From positions 1-64,000 of the forward strand of contig NZ_FQXC01000001.1 in NCBI RefSeq assembly GCF_900129875.1: a stretch of 64,000 bases of DNA, in the 5' to 3' direction. Below, piece after piece: positions 27,019 to 36,899 of this stretch (position 1 is the stretch's first letter; every line of letters starts with the position of its first letter). Source of the stretch: Marivita hallyeonensis (GTDB taxonomy: Bacteria; Pseudomonadota; Alphaproteobacteria; Rhodobacterales; Rhodobacteraceae). The notes below the pieces were generated by a model. That model was given only the letters and a program-made list of their open reading frames with translations. It did not search any database and was not told where the DNA came from. Made by a program: the position numbers and the translations under genes.

Positions 27019-27738
27019 ATGTCGATCCTATCCCTCAAAACCGTCTCTAAGAGCTTTGGGTCCCTGAAGGTCACTGACGATGTGAGCTTTGAGGTGCCCG
27101 AGGGACAGGCGTTGGGCATTATCGGCCCGAACGGTGCGGGAAAGTCGACGCTGTTCAACCTGATCACCGGAAACCTGACAGCTGATGCAGGCACAATCCG
27201 GTTCCAGGATCAGGACGTCACGCGCGTTCCTGCGATGCAGCGCTGCTTTGCCGGTGTGGGCCGGTCGTTCCAGATCCCGCAGCCGTTCGATCACCTGACG
27301 GTGTTTGAGAACTTGCTCGTCGCGGCGTCGCATGGCCGGGCCTTGGACGAACACGAGGTCGAGGCCGATTGCGCGCGGATCCTGGAGCAGACGGAGCTTC
27401 TGCCTGTGGCCAACAAACCCGCTGGTGGTTTGTCGCTCTTGCAACGCAAGCGGCTGGAAATGGCGCGCGCGCTCGCGACCGATCCGAAACTCCTTCTGCT
27501 GGACGAGATCGCGGGCGGGCTGACGGACGCGGAATGCGTGGCGTTGATCGACACGATCAGATCGGTTCACGCGCGCGGCGTAACGATCATCTGGATCGAG
27601 CACGTCTTGCACGCGCTGACCAGCGTGGTTGAACGGCTTCTCGTGCTCGATTTTGGCAAGATCATCGGAATTGGCGATCCCGAAGACATCATGTCCCGTC
27701 CGGAAGTCAAAGAGATCTATCTGGGGATCGAGGTCTGA
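27019..27738 (+). CDS. ABC transporter ATP-binding protein, LivG type
   Basis: This 239-residue ATPase has the Walker A motif GPNGAGKS at 36-43. Two motifs deviate from the family norm. The signature reads LSLLQRKRLEMARAL instead of LSxGxQ, and Walker B is followed by DEIAGGLT rather than DEPxxGL. The second ATPase of the pair has a normal LSGGQ, so the heteromeric transporter may have one degenerate site. The gene is followed by LivF-type with a TGATG overlap. Confidence 0.9.
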   Translation: MSILSLKTVSKSFGSLKVTDDVSFEVPEGQALGIIGPNGAGKSTLFNLITGNLTADAGTIRFQDQDVTRVPAMQRCFAGVGRSFQIPQPFDHLTVFENLLVAASHGRALDEHEVEADCARILEQTELLPVANKPAGGLSLLQRKRLEMARALATDPKLLLLDEIAGGLTDAECVALIDTIRSVHARGVTIIWIEHVLHALTSVVERLLVLDFGKIIGIGDPEDIMSRPEVKEIYLGIEV

Positions 27739-28445
27739 TGGCGCTTCTCGAGACATCCGGCCTCACGGCGCATTACGGCGATTTCCAAGCCCTGTTCGGC
27801 GTGGATATTCGCCTGGAGCAGGGTGAGACCGTCGCGATCATCGGCGCGAATGGGGCGGGCAAGACGACGCTGATGCGGTCGCTCTCTGGTGTGCTGCAAA
27901 ACGCACCAGACATGATCCGGCTGGATGGCACCGCGATCGGAGGCCTGAGTGCGGAAGACGTCATGCCGCTCGGCCTTGCGATGGTTCCGGAAGGACGACG
28001 GCTTTTTCCGTCGCTTTCCGTGGAAGAGAACCTCCTGATCGGCACCTACGGTCGCAAGGTCGACGGCCATTGGACGCTTGAGACGATCTACGACCTGTTT
28101 CCAATCCTGAGGGAGCGCAGGAACAGTCCGGGCACGGCGCTCTCCGGGGGGCAGCAGCAGATGGTGGCCATTGGACGGGCACTGATGTCGAACCCGAAAG
28201 TGCTTCTTTGCGATGAAATCAGCCTTGGCCTTGCGCCTGTGGTCATCAAGGACATCTACGCTGCGGTTCCGAAAATCCAGGAAAGCGGTGCGAGCCTGAT
28301 CGTGGTGGAGCAGGATATCGGTCAGGCGATGAAAGTGGCCGACCGTGTCTACTGCATGATGGAAGGTCGCGTCACGCTCGAAGGCACGCCAGACACGCTC
28401 AGCCGCGATGACATTCACAACGCCTATTTTGGAGTGAGCGCATGA
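27738..28445 (+). CDS. ABC transporter ATP-binding protein, LivF type
   Basis: This 235-residue ATPase has Walker A GANGAGKTT, signature LSGGQQQMVAIGRALMS and the LivF-like DEISLGLAPVV after Walker B. It starts within the stop codon of the LivG-type gene and overlaps the next permease start (ATGA), so all components are translated as a block. Confidence 0.92.
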   Translation: MALLETSGLTAHYGDFQALFGVDIRLEQGETVAIIGANGAGKTTLMRSLSGVLQNAPDMIRLDGTAIGGLSAEDVMPLGLAMVPEGRRLFPSLSVEENLLIGTYGRKVDGHWTLETIYDLFPILRERRNSPGTALSGGQQQMVAIGRALMSNPKVLLCDEISLGLAPVVIKDIYAAVPKIQESGASLIVVEQDIGQAMKVADRVYCMMEGRVTLEGTPDTLSRDDIHNAYFGVSA

Positions 28446-29305
28446 TCTGGGTCGACACCGTTGTCCAGGGTGTGCTGCTTGGTGGGCTATACGCGCTTTT
28501 TGCGGCCGGGCTGAGCCTTGTTTTTGGCATCATGCGGCTGGTCAACCTCGCGCATGGCGATCTGATCGTGATGGCGGCGTATCTTATCCTAGTGCTTGTC
28601 ACTGTCCTTGGACTGCCACCGTTTCTGGCCGCTGCGGTTGCGGCACCCGTCATGTTCGGCATTGGGTGGGTGCTGCAGAAATACCTTCTCAACCGCACCT
28701 TGGGGTCGGATATCCTGCCGCCGCTGCTGGTCACGTTCGGTCTGTCGATTGCACTGCAAAACGCCCTGCTCGAAGGGTTTTCGGCAGACAGCCAGCGGTT
28801 GCCGACGGGGGCGATTTCGACAAGTTCGCTCGAGATCGGCGCGCTGAATATTGGTGTCCTCCCGTTGCTGACCTTCGCGTCGGCGATTGCGGTCATCATT
28901 GGTTTGAACCAGCTCTTCTATCGCACATCCCTTGGACGGGCGTTCCGCGCGACGTCCGATGACCCGGTCACCGCAAGCCTGATGGGGATCAAGCCCGGGC
29001 ACGTCTTCGCCACAGCCACCGCTATCGCAATGCTCGTCGTCACATTGGCCGCGCTGTATCTGGGGATGCGAGCGAACTTCGATCCGAACATTGGCCCCGC
29101 GCGCCTGATCTATGCATTTCAGGCTGTCATCATAGGAGGGTTGGGCAGCCTATGGGGTACGCTTGCGGGAGGCGTCATCATCGGTGTTTCGCAAACCATC
29201 GGCGCGGCGATCAATCCGGAGTGGCAGATCCTCGCGGGGCATGTCGCGTTCCTGCTTGTGCTTCTCGTCCGCCCGCGCGGCCTCTTTCCTAGGGCCGTTG
29301 ACTGA
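28442..29305 (+). CDS. Branched-chain-type ABC transporter permease, LivH type
   Basis: This 287-residue inner-membrane permease has eight or so hydrophobic spans. Family segments include GLYALFAAGLSLVFGIMRLVNLAHGDLIVMAAY near the N-terminus and AVIIGGLGSLWGTLAGGVIIG near the C-terminus. It overlaps both neighbours by one to four bases. Confidence 0.93.
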   Translation: MIWVDTVVQGVLLGGLYALFAAGLSLVFGIMRLVNLAHGDLIVMAAYLILVLVTVLGLPPFLAAAVAAPVMFGIGWVLQKYLLNRTLGSDILPPLLVTFGLSIALQNALLEGFSADSQRLPTGAISTSSLEIGALNIGVLPLLTFASAIAVIIGLNQLFYRTSLGRAFRATSDDPVTASLMGIKPGHVFATATAIAMLVVTLAALYLGMRANFDPNIGPARLIYAFQAVIIGGLGSLWGTLAGGVIIGVSQTIGAAINPEWQILAGHVAFLLVLLVRPRGLFPRAVD

Positions 29306-30375
29306 TGAGCGATATATCCACCACGCCACGCTACGTCGTCACGACCCACACCACCGCGTCACGGATCGCCGCGACGGGTGCGGTCATCCTGTTTCTCGTG
29401 CTCGTCATGGTGCCCTTCTTTGCCGGACGCGGCTTGATCCAGGACCTCTTCTTCATCCTGACCATGCTGGTTCTGGCGCAATTCTGGAACCTCTTGGCGG
29501 GTTACGGCGGACTTGTCAGCATCGGCCAACAGGCGTTTGTGGGCATGGGGGCCTACGCGATGTTCGGCGGCGTCATCCTTGCCGGAATGGATCCGATCCC
29601 GGCAATCCTGCTTGGCGGCGTCGCAGCGTTCCTCGTGGCGATTCCGACGGCCTTTTTCGCGTTCCGTCTTCAAGGACCGTATTTCGCCATCGGCACCTGG
29701 GTCATCGCCGAGGTCATGCGGCTTATCATGGCGCAGGTGAAAGCGCTGGGCGGTGGCACCGGCACGTCCTTGCCACGCAGCGCAACGCGCGAGATGTGGG
29801 CGACGGAATGGATCGCAGGGATGCTCGACGTGCGCAATTCGGCGGCGCGGGACATCCTGACGTATTGGCTCGCGCTGCTTTTGGCGGCGGCGACGATTGC
29901 GGGCATCTATTGGCTCTTGCGGTCGAAGCGCGGTCTTGCGCTGTCGGCGGTGCGCGACAACCCGGAGGCGGCCAAGTCGGTGGGCGTCGATGCTGGGCGG
30001 ATGAAGTGGTTGGTCTTTCTCACGTCTGCCTTCGGCACCGGATTGGCGGGCGCATTGATCTACGTCCAGAAGGCGCGGATCAGTCCCGATGCGGCGTTCA
30101 GCGTGACCGATTGGACAGCTTATGTGCTTTTCATCGTCATCATCGGCGGGATTGGCACCATCGAAGGGCCGATCATCGGCGTGATTATCTTCTTCCTGCT
30201 GCAAGCGCTGCTTGCCGATTACGGAACGTGGTACCTGTTCACGCTTGGCATCATCGGGATCGTCGTGATGCTTTTTGCCCCACGAGGCGTGTGGGGCCTG
30301 ATTTCAGACAAGACCGGAATTCAGCTCTTCCCCGTCCGGCGGCGGTTGAGCGGTGGAACGCTTGGAGAGGAGTAA
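29305..30375 (+). CDS. Branched-chain-type ABC transporter permease, LivM type
   Basis: This 356-residue second permease of the importer contains the LivM motifs NLLAGYGGLVSIGQQAFVGMGAYA, ALSAVRDNPEAAKSVGVD and IVIIGGIGTIEGPIIGV. It completes a five-part importer with the Tat-exported binding protein. Its stop lies three bases before the flavin hydroxylase gene, so uptake and first attack on the substrate are one transcriptional unit. Confidence 0.93.
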   Translation: MSDISTTPRYVVTTHTTASRIAATGAVILFLVLVMVPFFAGRGLIQDLFFILTMLVLAQFWNLLAGYGGLVSIGQQAFVGMGAYAMFGGVILAGMDPIPAILLGGVAAFLVAIPTAFFAFRLQGPYFAIGTWVIAEVMRLIMAQVKALGGGTGTSLPRSATREMWATEWIAGMLDVRNSAARDILTYWLALLLAAATIAGIYWLLRSKRGLALSAVRDNPEAAKSVGVDAGRMKWLVFLTSAFGTGLAGALIYVQKARISPDAAFSVTDWTAYVLFIVIIGGIGTIEGPIIGVIIFFLLQALLADYGTWYLFTLGIIGIVVMLFAPRGVWGLISDKTGIQLFPVRRRLSGGTLGEE

Positions 30376-30378
30376 GAC

Positions 30379-32163
30379 ATGGCTGAGATTGAAACAGACG
30401 TTCTGATTATCGGGACGGGACCTGCCGGGTCTGTGACAGCGGCGCTCCTGTCGTCCTATGGCATCGAAAACATGGCGATCAACCGCTATCGCTGGCTCGC
30501 CAACACACCGCGGGCGCATATCACCAACCAGCGCACCATGGAGGTGCTGCGGGACCTCGGCAAGGAGGTCGAGGCCGAAGCGTACATGCACGCCGCCCAT
30601 CAGGACCTCATGGGCGAGAACGTCTTTTGTGAAAGCCTTGCCGGGGAAGAGATCGGGCGGATGAAAAGCTGGGGCAATCATCCGCTGTCCAAGGCGGAAC
30701 ACCTGCTTTCAAGCCCGACGATGATGAATGACCTGCCACAGACGTTCATGGAACCGATCCTGTTCGGCACCGCATGCCGACGCGGGACACAGGCGCGCAT
30801 GTCGACGGAATATCTCAGTCACGAACAGGACGCCGAAGGCGTGACCACAACCTGCCGGGATCGCCTGTCCGGTCGAGATTTTACCATCCGGTCAAAATTC
30901 CTCGTCGGCGCTGATGGCGGCAACTCGCTTGTGGCAGAGCAGGCGGGCCTTCCTTTCGAAGGTCAGATGGGTGTTGGCGGGTCGATGAACATCGTCTTCC
31001 GCGCCGATCTGTCCAAATATGTCGCACACCGCCCGTCCGTTCTCTACTGGGTCATGCAACCCGGTTCGGATGTGGGCGGTATTGGCATGGGTCTTGTCCG
31101 GATGGTGCGCCCTTGGAACGAGTGGCTGATCGTCTGGGGATACGACATCAACGAACCGGCGCCCGTCGTCGATGAAGCCATGGCAACTCAGGTGGCCCGG
31201 CAGCTTGTCGGAGATCCGGAACTGGAGATCGAACTCCTCAGCGCCAACACCTGGACTGTAAACAACATGTACGCGACCCACATGCAGAAGGATCGTGTGT
31301 TCATCATGGGCGATGCTGCACACCGGCATCCACCGTCGAACGGGCTTGGATCGAATACATCCATACAAGATGGGTTCAACCTCGCCTGGAAATTCGCGGC
31401 GGTGATCAAGGGGCAGGCGGATCAGAGCCTCCTCGACACGTACTCGGTCGAGCGTGCGCCCGTGGCCAAGCAAATCGTCACCCGGGCCAACCAGTCGATT
31501 GGTGAATTCGGACCGATCTTCGAGAGCCTGGGCATGACAGGCGGCACCGACCACGAAAAAATCCAGGCCAACATGGATGCGCGCTGCGACGCGGGTCCCG
31601 AAGCCGAGAAGCAGCGGGAAGCGATCCGCGAGGCGATTGCGTTCAAGAAGTACGAATTCGACGCCCACGGTGTCGAGATGAACCAGCGCTACAAATCGGA
31701 CGCTGTGGTCACCGACGGACAGATGGAACCCGCTTTCGAACTGGATGCGGAATTGCATTATCAGCCCACCACATGGCCCGGAGCGCGGATTCCGCATGTC
31801 TGGGTGTTCGAACACGACACTGGCGACAAGCATTCGACGCTCGATCTTTGCGGGCAGGGGCAATTTACCATCCTGACCGGTATCGGTGGTGAAGCGTGGG
31901 AGCGAGCCGCAAAAACGGTCGGCGCTGAGTTCAGCTTGCCAATCCGGGTGCATATCATTGGCCCCCGCAGGCCGTTCGTCGATCACACCGGTGACTGGGC
32001 TCGCGCACGGGAAATTGGGGATACCGGGTGCCTTCTTGTCCGCCCCGACCAACACGTGGCGTGGCGCGCCGAAGAGATGGTGGGCGACCCCGAAGGCGAA
32101 TTGCGCCGGGTCTTGGCCTCTGTCCTCGGGCGCAGCGACGCCTCAGCGATTGCAGCGGAGTAA
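30379..32163 (+). CDS. FAD-dependent phenol-type monooxygenase (TfdB-like)
   Basis: This 594-residue flavoprotein monooxygenase has the N-terminal DVLIIGTGPAGSVTAALLSSYG, the FAD motif VFIMGDAAHRHPPSNGLGSNTSIQD, and GIGMGLVRMVRPWNEWLIVWGYD, which closely resembles chlorophenol hydroxylase TfdB. The C-terminal thioredoxin-like domain ends with LLVRPDQHVAWR. Its neighbours are hydroxyquinol dioxygenase and maleylacetate reductase, so it probably hydroxylates a resorcinol-like or dihydroxyaromatic substrate to hydroxyquinol. Exact substrate unknown. Confidence 0.88.
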   Translation: MAEIETDVLIIGTGPAGSVTAALLSSYGIENMAINRYRWLANTPRAHITNQRTMEVLRDLGKEVEAEAYMHAAHQDLMGENVFCESLAGEEIGRMKSWGNHPLSKAEHLLSSPTMMNDLPQTFMEPILFGTACRRGTQARMSTEYLSHEQDAEGVTTTCRDRLSGRDFTIRSKFLVGADGGNSLVAEQAGLPFEGQMGVGGSMNIVFRADLSKYVAHRPSVLYWVMQPGSDVGGIGMGLVRMVRPWNEWLIVWGYDINEPAPVVDEAMATQVARQLVGDPELEIELLSANTWTVNNMYATHMQKDRVFIMGDAAHRHPPSNGLGSNTSIQDGFNLAWKFAAVIKGQADQSLLDTYSVERAPVAKQIVTRANQSIGEFGPIFESLGMTGGTDHEKIQANMDARCDAGPEAEKQREAIREAIAFKKYEFDAHGVEMNQRYKSDAVVTDGQMEPAFELDAELHYQPTTWPGARIPHVWVFEHDTGDKHSTLDLCGQGQFTILTGIGGEAWERAAKTVGAEFSLPIRVHIIGPRRPFVDHTGDWARAREIGDTGCLLVRPDQHVAWRAEEMVGDPEGELRRVLASVLGRSDASAIAAE

Positions 32164-32168
32164 GAGCA

Positions 32169-33053
32169 ATGGTGGCACCACACGAAAGCGGATATTTCAC
32201 CGAAGAGAACAGCGCAGACGTCGTTGCGGCGCGCAATGCAAATGCGGAAAACGAACGGCTGCGGGATTGCGTGAACATCCTCGTCAAGCACATCCACGCT
32301 GCCGTGAAGGAGATGGAGCCGTCGCAGGAGGAGTGGTTCAAGACCATCATGTTCCTGACGGAGACGGGTCACATGTGCAACGACTGGCGACAGGAATTCA
32401 TTTTGCTGTCGGACGTGATGGGCGTGTCGATGCTTGTCGATGCGATCAACAACCGCAAACCGTCCGGGGCCTCCGAAAGCACCGTGCTTGGTCCGTTCCA
32501 CGTGGAGGATGCTCCCGAGCTTCCGATGGGCACCAATATCTGTCTCGACGGGAAAGGCGAACCGATGCTGGTGCGCGGCCGTATCTTGGATGTCGACGGA
32601 AATCCGATCAGCGGCACCAAGATCGACGTCTGGCAGGCCAACGACGAGGGCTTCTACGACGTGCAGCAGAAGGGCATTCAGCCGGACTTCAACTTGCGCG
32701 GCGTGTTCCGTACAGGCGCGGATGGCAGTTATCATTTCAAGGCAGTGAAGCCCAAATTCTATCCGATCCCCGATGACGGACCGGTCGGCAAACTGCTTCG
32801 GTCGCTCGGGCGTCACCCCTACCGACCGGCGCATTTCCACTACATCCTGGAAGCTGATGGTTTCGAAAGCCTGACGACCCACATCTTCGACCCCGCCGAC
32901 CCCTACATCCACTCCGATGCCGTGTTCGGCGTCAAAGAAAGCCTCATGGCGAAATTCGAACTGATCGACGACCAAGCGGCCATCGCCGAAGCCGGCTTCG
33001 GCGGTCCATTCTACCTCGTCGAACACGACTTCGTACTGGCCAAGGAGGGTTGA
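32169..33053 (+). CDS. Hydroxyquinol 1,2-dioxygenase (intradiol)
   Basis: This 294-residue intradiol dioxygenase has an N-terminal dimerisation helix region (NDWRQEFILLSDVMGVS) and the Fe(III) ligands Y163 (DEGFYDVQ), Y198, H222 and H224 (RPAHFHY), close to positions 164/197/221/223 of the characterised hydroxyquinol enzyme. The ATG at 32169 follows the monooxygenase stop by five bases. It opens hydroxyquinol to maleylacetate, which the first enzyme of the operon reduces to 3-oxoadipate. Confidence 0.92.
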   Translation: MVAPHESGYFTEENSADVVAARNANAENERLRDCVNILVKHIHAAVKEMEPSQEEWFKTIMFLTETGHMCNDWRQEFILLSDVMGVSMLVDAINNRKPSGASESTVLGPFHVEDAPELPMGTNICLDGKGEPMLVRGRILDVDGNPISGTKIDVWQANDEGFYDVQQKGIQPDFNLRGVFRTGADGSYHFKAVKPKFYPIPDDGPVGKLLRSLGRHPYRPAHFHYILEADGFESLTTHIFDPADPYIHSDAVFGVKESLMAKFELIDDQAAIAEAGFGGPFYLVEHDFVLAKEG

Positions 33054-33158
33054 TGCGGCTCTCACCAACTTGGCGATTTGAGGCACCGACGGTGACTTGA
33101 CCTGAGTCATTTTAACATTTCCCTCCGACGCGCACACTGCTCGCGGGAGGAGAGACCA

Positions 33159-34907
33159 ATGACACAGGATAGCGATACTCTCGCGTCAGGTGTCGGAGAG
33201 TATGCCGACACCGGTGCCGCACCTAAGACTTCCAACACAAGTGACGACCCTTGGGAGGGTGCTCGAAATCTGATTGACGGGTGGCAGGGCGGGATCAACA
33301 TCGCGCACGAAGCGTTGGATCGTCATGTCGCTCAAGGCCACGGAGATCAAATCGCGATTAGATGGCTCGGAAAAGATGGCTCCAAGCAGGACCTAAGCTA
33401 TTCTGACCTCAGTGAGTTGGCGTCGCGCTTTGCCCACGTGTTGACGGCGCACGGGCTTTCAAAGGGTGATAGCGTCTTTGCCCTGATGGGGCGCGTCCCA
33501 GAGCTATATGCAACCGCGCTGGGCACGCTAAAAGCTGGGTTGATCTTCACGCCGCTTTTTTCGGCCTTTGGTCCAGAACCGATCCGCACCCGTATGGAGA
33601 TTGGTGACGCGAAGGTGCTTGTGACAACGGCGTCTATCTACAAGCGAAAGATCGCCAAATGGCGGTCGGAAATTCCCACGTTGCAGCTTGTTCTGATTGT
33701 TGGCGAAGGTGCCCCTGACGATTGCGTGGCACTCGGGCCTTCTATGGCCGCCGCCAATCCGACATTCGAAACGGTGAAGACCGCACCGGAAGATCCGGCG
33801 CTCATCCACTTTACATCGGGCACAACCGGAAAACCGAAAGGAGCCGTGCATGTCCATAACGCTGTGATCTATCACGCGTTCTCCGGCTCTTACGCGCTGC
33901 GCCTGACGCCTGGTACGATCTACTGGTGCACTGCCGATCCGGGTTGGGTCACCGGCACGACCTACGGCATTATTTCGCCCTTGGTGAATCGTGTGACTAT
34001 GATAGTTGACGAAGCGGAGTTCGATCTCGATCGCTGGTACAGCATTATTGAAAAAGAACGCGTCGAGGTCTGGTACTCCGCGCCAACGGCAATTCGGATG
34101 ATGATGCGCGCGGGTAACGAGGCGGCCGCAAATTACGATTTCTCGTCACTCGACTTCCTTGCCAGTGTTGGTGAGCCGTTGAACCCCGAAGCTGTCATTT
34201 GGAGTCAGGAAGTCTTTGGACAGCCGTTCCACGACAATTGGTGGCAAACCGAAACCGGCGGGATCATGATTGCCAATAGACCTGGTGCCGAGGTGCGGCC
34301 CGGTTCCATGGGCAAACCTTTGCCCGGGATCGAAGCGGCCATTGTGTCCGAGACCGAAGACGGATTCGCGGAACTTGGTGACGGGGAAATCGGCGAGCTG
34401 GCCTTGCGGCCAGGATGGCCGTCTATGATGCGCGCGTATTTGAACGAAGCGGCGCGTTACCAGAAGTGCTTCAAGGATGGCTGGTACCTCTCAGGCGACC
34501 TCGCGATGCGGGATACAGAAGGGTATTTCTGGTTCGTCGGTCGAGCCGATGATTTGATCAAGACCTCTGGTCATCTGATCGGTCCTTTCGAAGTCGAAAG
34601 TGTTTTGATCGAACACGAAGCAGTGGCCGAAGCTGGCGTAATCGGCGTTCCAGATGAGACCGCTGGCGAACGTGTCAAAGCATATGTCACGCTCAACCCT
34701 GGATTTGATCCTGATGACGCGTTGGAACAGTCCATCCGTGGCCACGCACGCAAGAAGCTTGGGCCTGCTGTCGCCCCAAGGCAGATTGTCTTCCGCAACA
34801 CACTGCCCAAAACGCGATCCGGAAAAATCATGCGACGGCTGCTGAAGGCGCGAGAGTTGGGGCTTCCGGAAGGTGACATTTCCACGTTGGAGACCGATGA
34901 GACATGA
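33159..34907 (+). CDS. Acetyl/acyl-CoA synthetase (AMP-forming)
   Basis: This 582-residue ANL-superfamily ligase has the P-loop [23 protein letters not shown] and the C-terminal adenylation lysine in [15 protein letters not shown]. It resembles acetyl-CoA synthetase but is about 60-70 residues shorter than AcsA. GGGAGGAGAG precedes the ATG. It begins a four-gene operon with a fused E1, an E2 and an acyl carrier protein. It could activate acetate or another short acid, or load the carrier protein. Substrate cannot be read from sequence. Confidence 0.88.
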   Translation: MTQDSDTLASGVGEYADTGAAPKTSNTSDDPWEGARNLIDGWQGGINIAHEALDRHVAQGHGDQIAIRWLGKDGSKQDLSYSDLSELASRFAHVLTAHGLSKGDSVFALMGRVPELYATALGTLKAGLIFTPLFSAFGPEPIRTRMEIGDAKVLVTTASIYKRKIAKWRSEIPTLQLVLIVGEGAPDDCVALGPSMAAANPTFETVKTAPEDPALIHFTSGTTGKPKGAVHVHNAVIYHAFSGSYALRLTPGTIYWCTADPGWVTGTTYGIISPLVNRVTMIVDEAEFDLDRWYSIIEKERVEVWYSAPTAIRMMMRAGNEAAANYDFSSLDFLASVGEPLNPEAVIWSQEVFGQPFHDNWWQTETGGIMIANRPGAEVRPGSMGKPLPGIEAAIVSETEDGFAELGDGEIGELALRPGWPSMMRAYLNEAARYQKCFKDGWYLSGDLAMRDTEGYFWFVGRADDLIKTSGHLIGPFEVESVLIEHEAVAEAGVIGVPDETAGERVKAYVTLNPGFDPDDALEQSIRGHARKKLGPAVAPRQIVFRNTLPKTRSGKIMRRLLKARELGLPEGDISTLETDET

Positions 34908-36898
34908 CCGTGATCGATAAACCCCATCTCGACCGGACGCATGTCCTGGACCTGCTGGCTCACATGATCCGTGTCCGGAAATTCGAAGACAAGTGTGCCG
35001 AGCTGTACACTCAGGAGAAAATCCGAGGTTTCCTTCACCTATACGACGGGGAAGAAGCGATTGCGGCGGGCGTGATCCCGGTTCTGCGTGACACGGATCG
35101 GATCGTCGCCACGTACCGCGAACACGGTCATGCACTTGTTCGGGGCGTACCGATGACAACCGTCATGGCCGAAATGTATGGCAAGGCGGAGGGGTGTTCC
35201 GGCGGTCGTGGCGGTTCGATGCATCTCTTTGATGCCGATACCGAATTCTACGGTGGCAATGCGATTGTCGGTGGTGGATTACCGCTCGCCGGCGGGCTTG
35301 CACTTGCCGACAAAATGACCGGCGAAGACCGCGTGACGGCCTGTTTCTTCGGCGATGGCGCGGTGGCAGAAGGGGAGTTTCATGAGACCCTCAATCTCGC
35401 CGAATTATGGGATTTGCCGGTCCTCTTCATCTGCGAGAATAACGGCTATGCCATGGGCACGGCAATATCGCGATACGAGTCTCAGACAGACATTCGTGCC
35501 AAAGCCGCATCCTACAATATCGTTTCCGAGGCGATAGACGGCATGGACGTGGTCACAGTCGAAGCGGCGACCCGAAGGGCATTGGCGACGATACGAGAGA
35601 CGGGACGTCCGTATTTCCTCGAATGCAAGACGTACAGGTTCAGGGCGCATTCAATGTTCGACGCCCAGCTTTATCGCGAGAAGGCCGAGATCGAGACCTG
35701 GCGCGAAAAAGGGCCTATCGTGAGATTTCAAGGCTGGCTTCTCGACAACGAATTGATCCACGACAGTGATGTGCAAGACATCGAGGCGCGTATCGATGCT
35801 GAAATCGCCGAGGCGGTCGACTATGCCGAAGCGGGAACTTGGGAGCCGGTCGAGGATCTGACAAAACACGTTCTCGGTCCGCAGAACTCCGCAGTCGAAC
35901 CGATCGCACCTTCTGGTGAAATGGTCGAGACCACCTATCGCGAGGCCGTCAAGCAGGCCATTCGGGATGCCATGATCCGCGATGATCGCGTGTTTCTGAT
36001 GGGCGAAGATGTGGGTGCCTACGGTGGCTGCTACGCGGTCACCAAGGGTCTTATGGAGGAGTTCGGGGAGGATCGCATCCGTGACACGCCTCTATCAGAG
36101 TCCGGTTTTACGGGCGCAGGCATCGGTGCCGCTGCAGCGGGGCTGCGACCGATCGTTGAGTTGATGACAGTGAATTTTTCGCTTCTGGCATTGGACCAGA
36201 TCATGAATACGGCGGCCACTATTCGCCATATGTCGGGAGGACAATTCGGAGTCCCGCTTGTCATTCGAATGGCGACAGGTGCCGGAAAGCAACTCGCGGC
36301 CCAACATTCGCACAGCCTCGAGGGCTGGTACGCCCATATCCCTGGATTGAAAGTACTGGCGCCCGCTACTGTTGAGGATGCCCGCGGCATGCTCTGGTCT
36401 GCGCTGGAAGATCCCGATCCAGTTCTGATCTTTGAGAACGTGATGCTCTACAATCGTACGGGGCTGATTGATGCCAATGCCGGTGCAGTCGATATTTCCC
36501 GCGCGTGTGTGAGGCGCGAAGGGACTGATGTCAGCCTCATCACCTACGGCGGATCGCTTTTCAAGACACTGGAGGCTGCCGAAGCCTTGGAAGCGGATGG
36601 GATCAATGCCGAAGTCGTCGACTTGCGTACGCTGCGGCCACTCGATGACGCGACAATCATGGCGTCAGTCGCCAAGACGCGGCGCGCGGTGATTATCGAC
36701 GAAGGCTGGCGAAGCGGATCCTTGGCCGCAGAAATCTCAGCGCGGATAATGGAGCAAAACCTCTGGTCGTTGGATGGACCCGTGGGTCGGGTTTGCGCCG
36801 AGGAGGTCCCCATCCCGTATCCAAAGCACTTAGAAGACGCTGCAATCCCCCAAGTGCCTTCGATCATCATGGCAGCCAAGGCTCAGTTGGGGCGTTGA
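34904..36898 (+). CDS. 2-oxoacid dehydrogenase E1, alpha and beta subunits fused
   Basis: This 664-residue thiamine-diphosphate enzyme joins an E1-alpha half (about 1-330; GDG at 150-152 and NN at 179-180 form the ThDP motif) to an E1-beta half (about 345-664; [48 protein letters not shown]). In most PdhA/PdhB or AcoA/AcoB systems these are separate proteins. It starts in the stop of the ligase gene (ATGA). The substrate, perhaps pyruvate, acetoin or a related 2-oxo compound, is undetermined. Confidence 0.92.
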   Translation: MTVIDKPHLDRTHVLDLLAHMIRVRKFEDKCAELYTQEKIRGFLHLYDGEEAIAAGVIPVLRDTDRIVATYREHGHALVRGVPMTTVMAEMYGKAEGCSGGRGGSMHLFDADTEFYGGNAIVGGGLPLAGGLALADKMTGEDRVTACFFGDGAVAEGEFHETLNLAELWDLPVLFICENNGYAMGTAISRYESQTDIRAKAASYNIVSEAIDGMDVVTVEAATRRALATIRETGRPYFLECKTYRFRAHSMFDAQLYREKAEIETWREKGPIVRFQGWLLDNELIHDSDVQDIEARIDAEIAEAVDYAEAGTWEPVEDLTKHVLGPQNSAVEPIAPSGEMVETTYREAVKQAIRDAMIRDDRVFLMGEDVGAYGGCYAVTKGLMEEFGEDRIRDTPLSESGFTGAGIGAAAAGLRPIVELMTVNFSLLALDQIMNTAATIRHMSGGQFGVPLVIRMATGAGKQLAAQHSHSLEGWYAHIPGLKVLAPATVEDARGMLWSALEDPDPVLIFENVMLYNRTGLIDANAGAVDISRACVRREGTDVSLITYGGSLFKTLEAAEALEADGINAEVVDLRTLRPLDDATIMASVAKTRRAVIIDEGWRSGSLAAEISARIMEQNLWSLDGPVGRVCAEEVPIPYPKHLEDAAIPQVPSIIMAAKAQLGR

Positions 36899-36899
36899 G

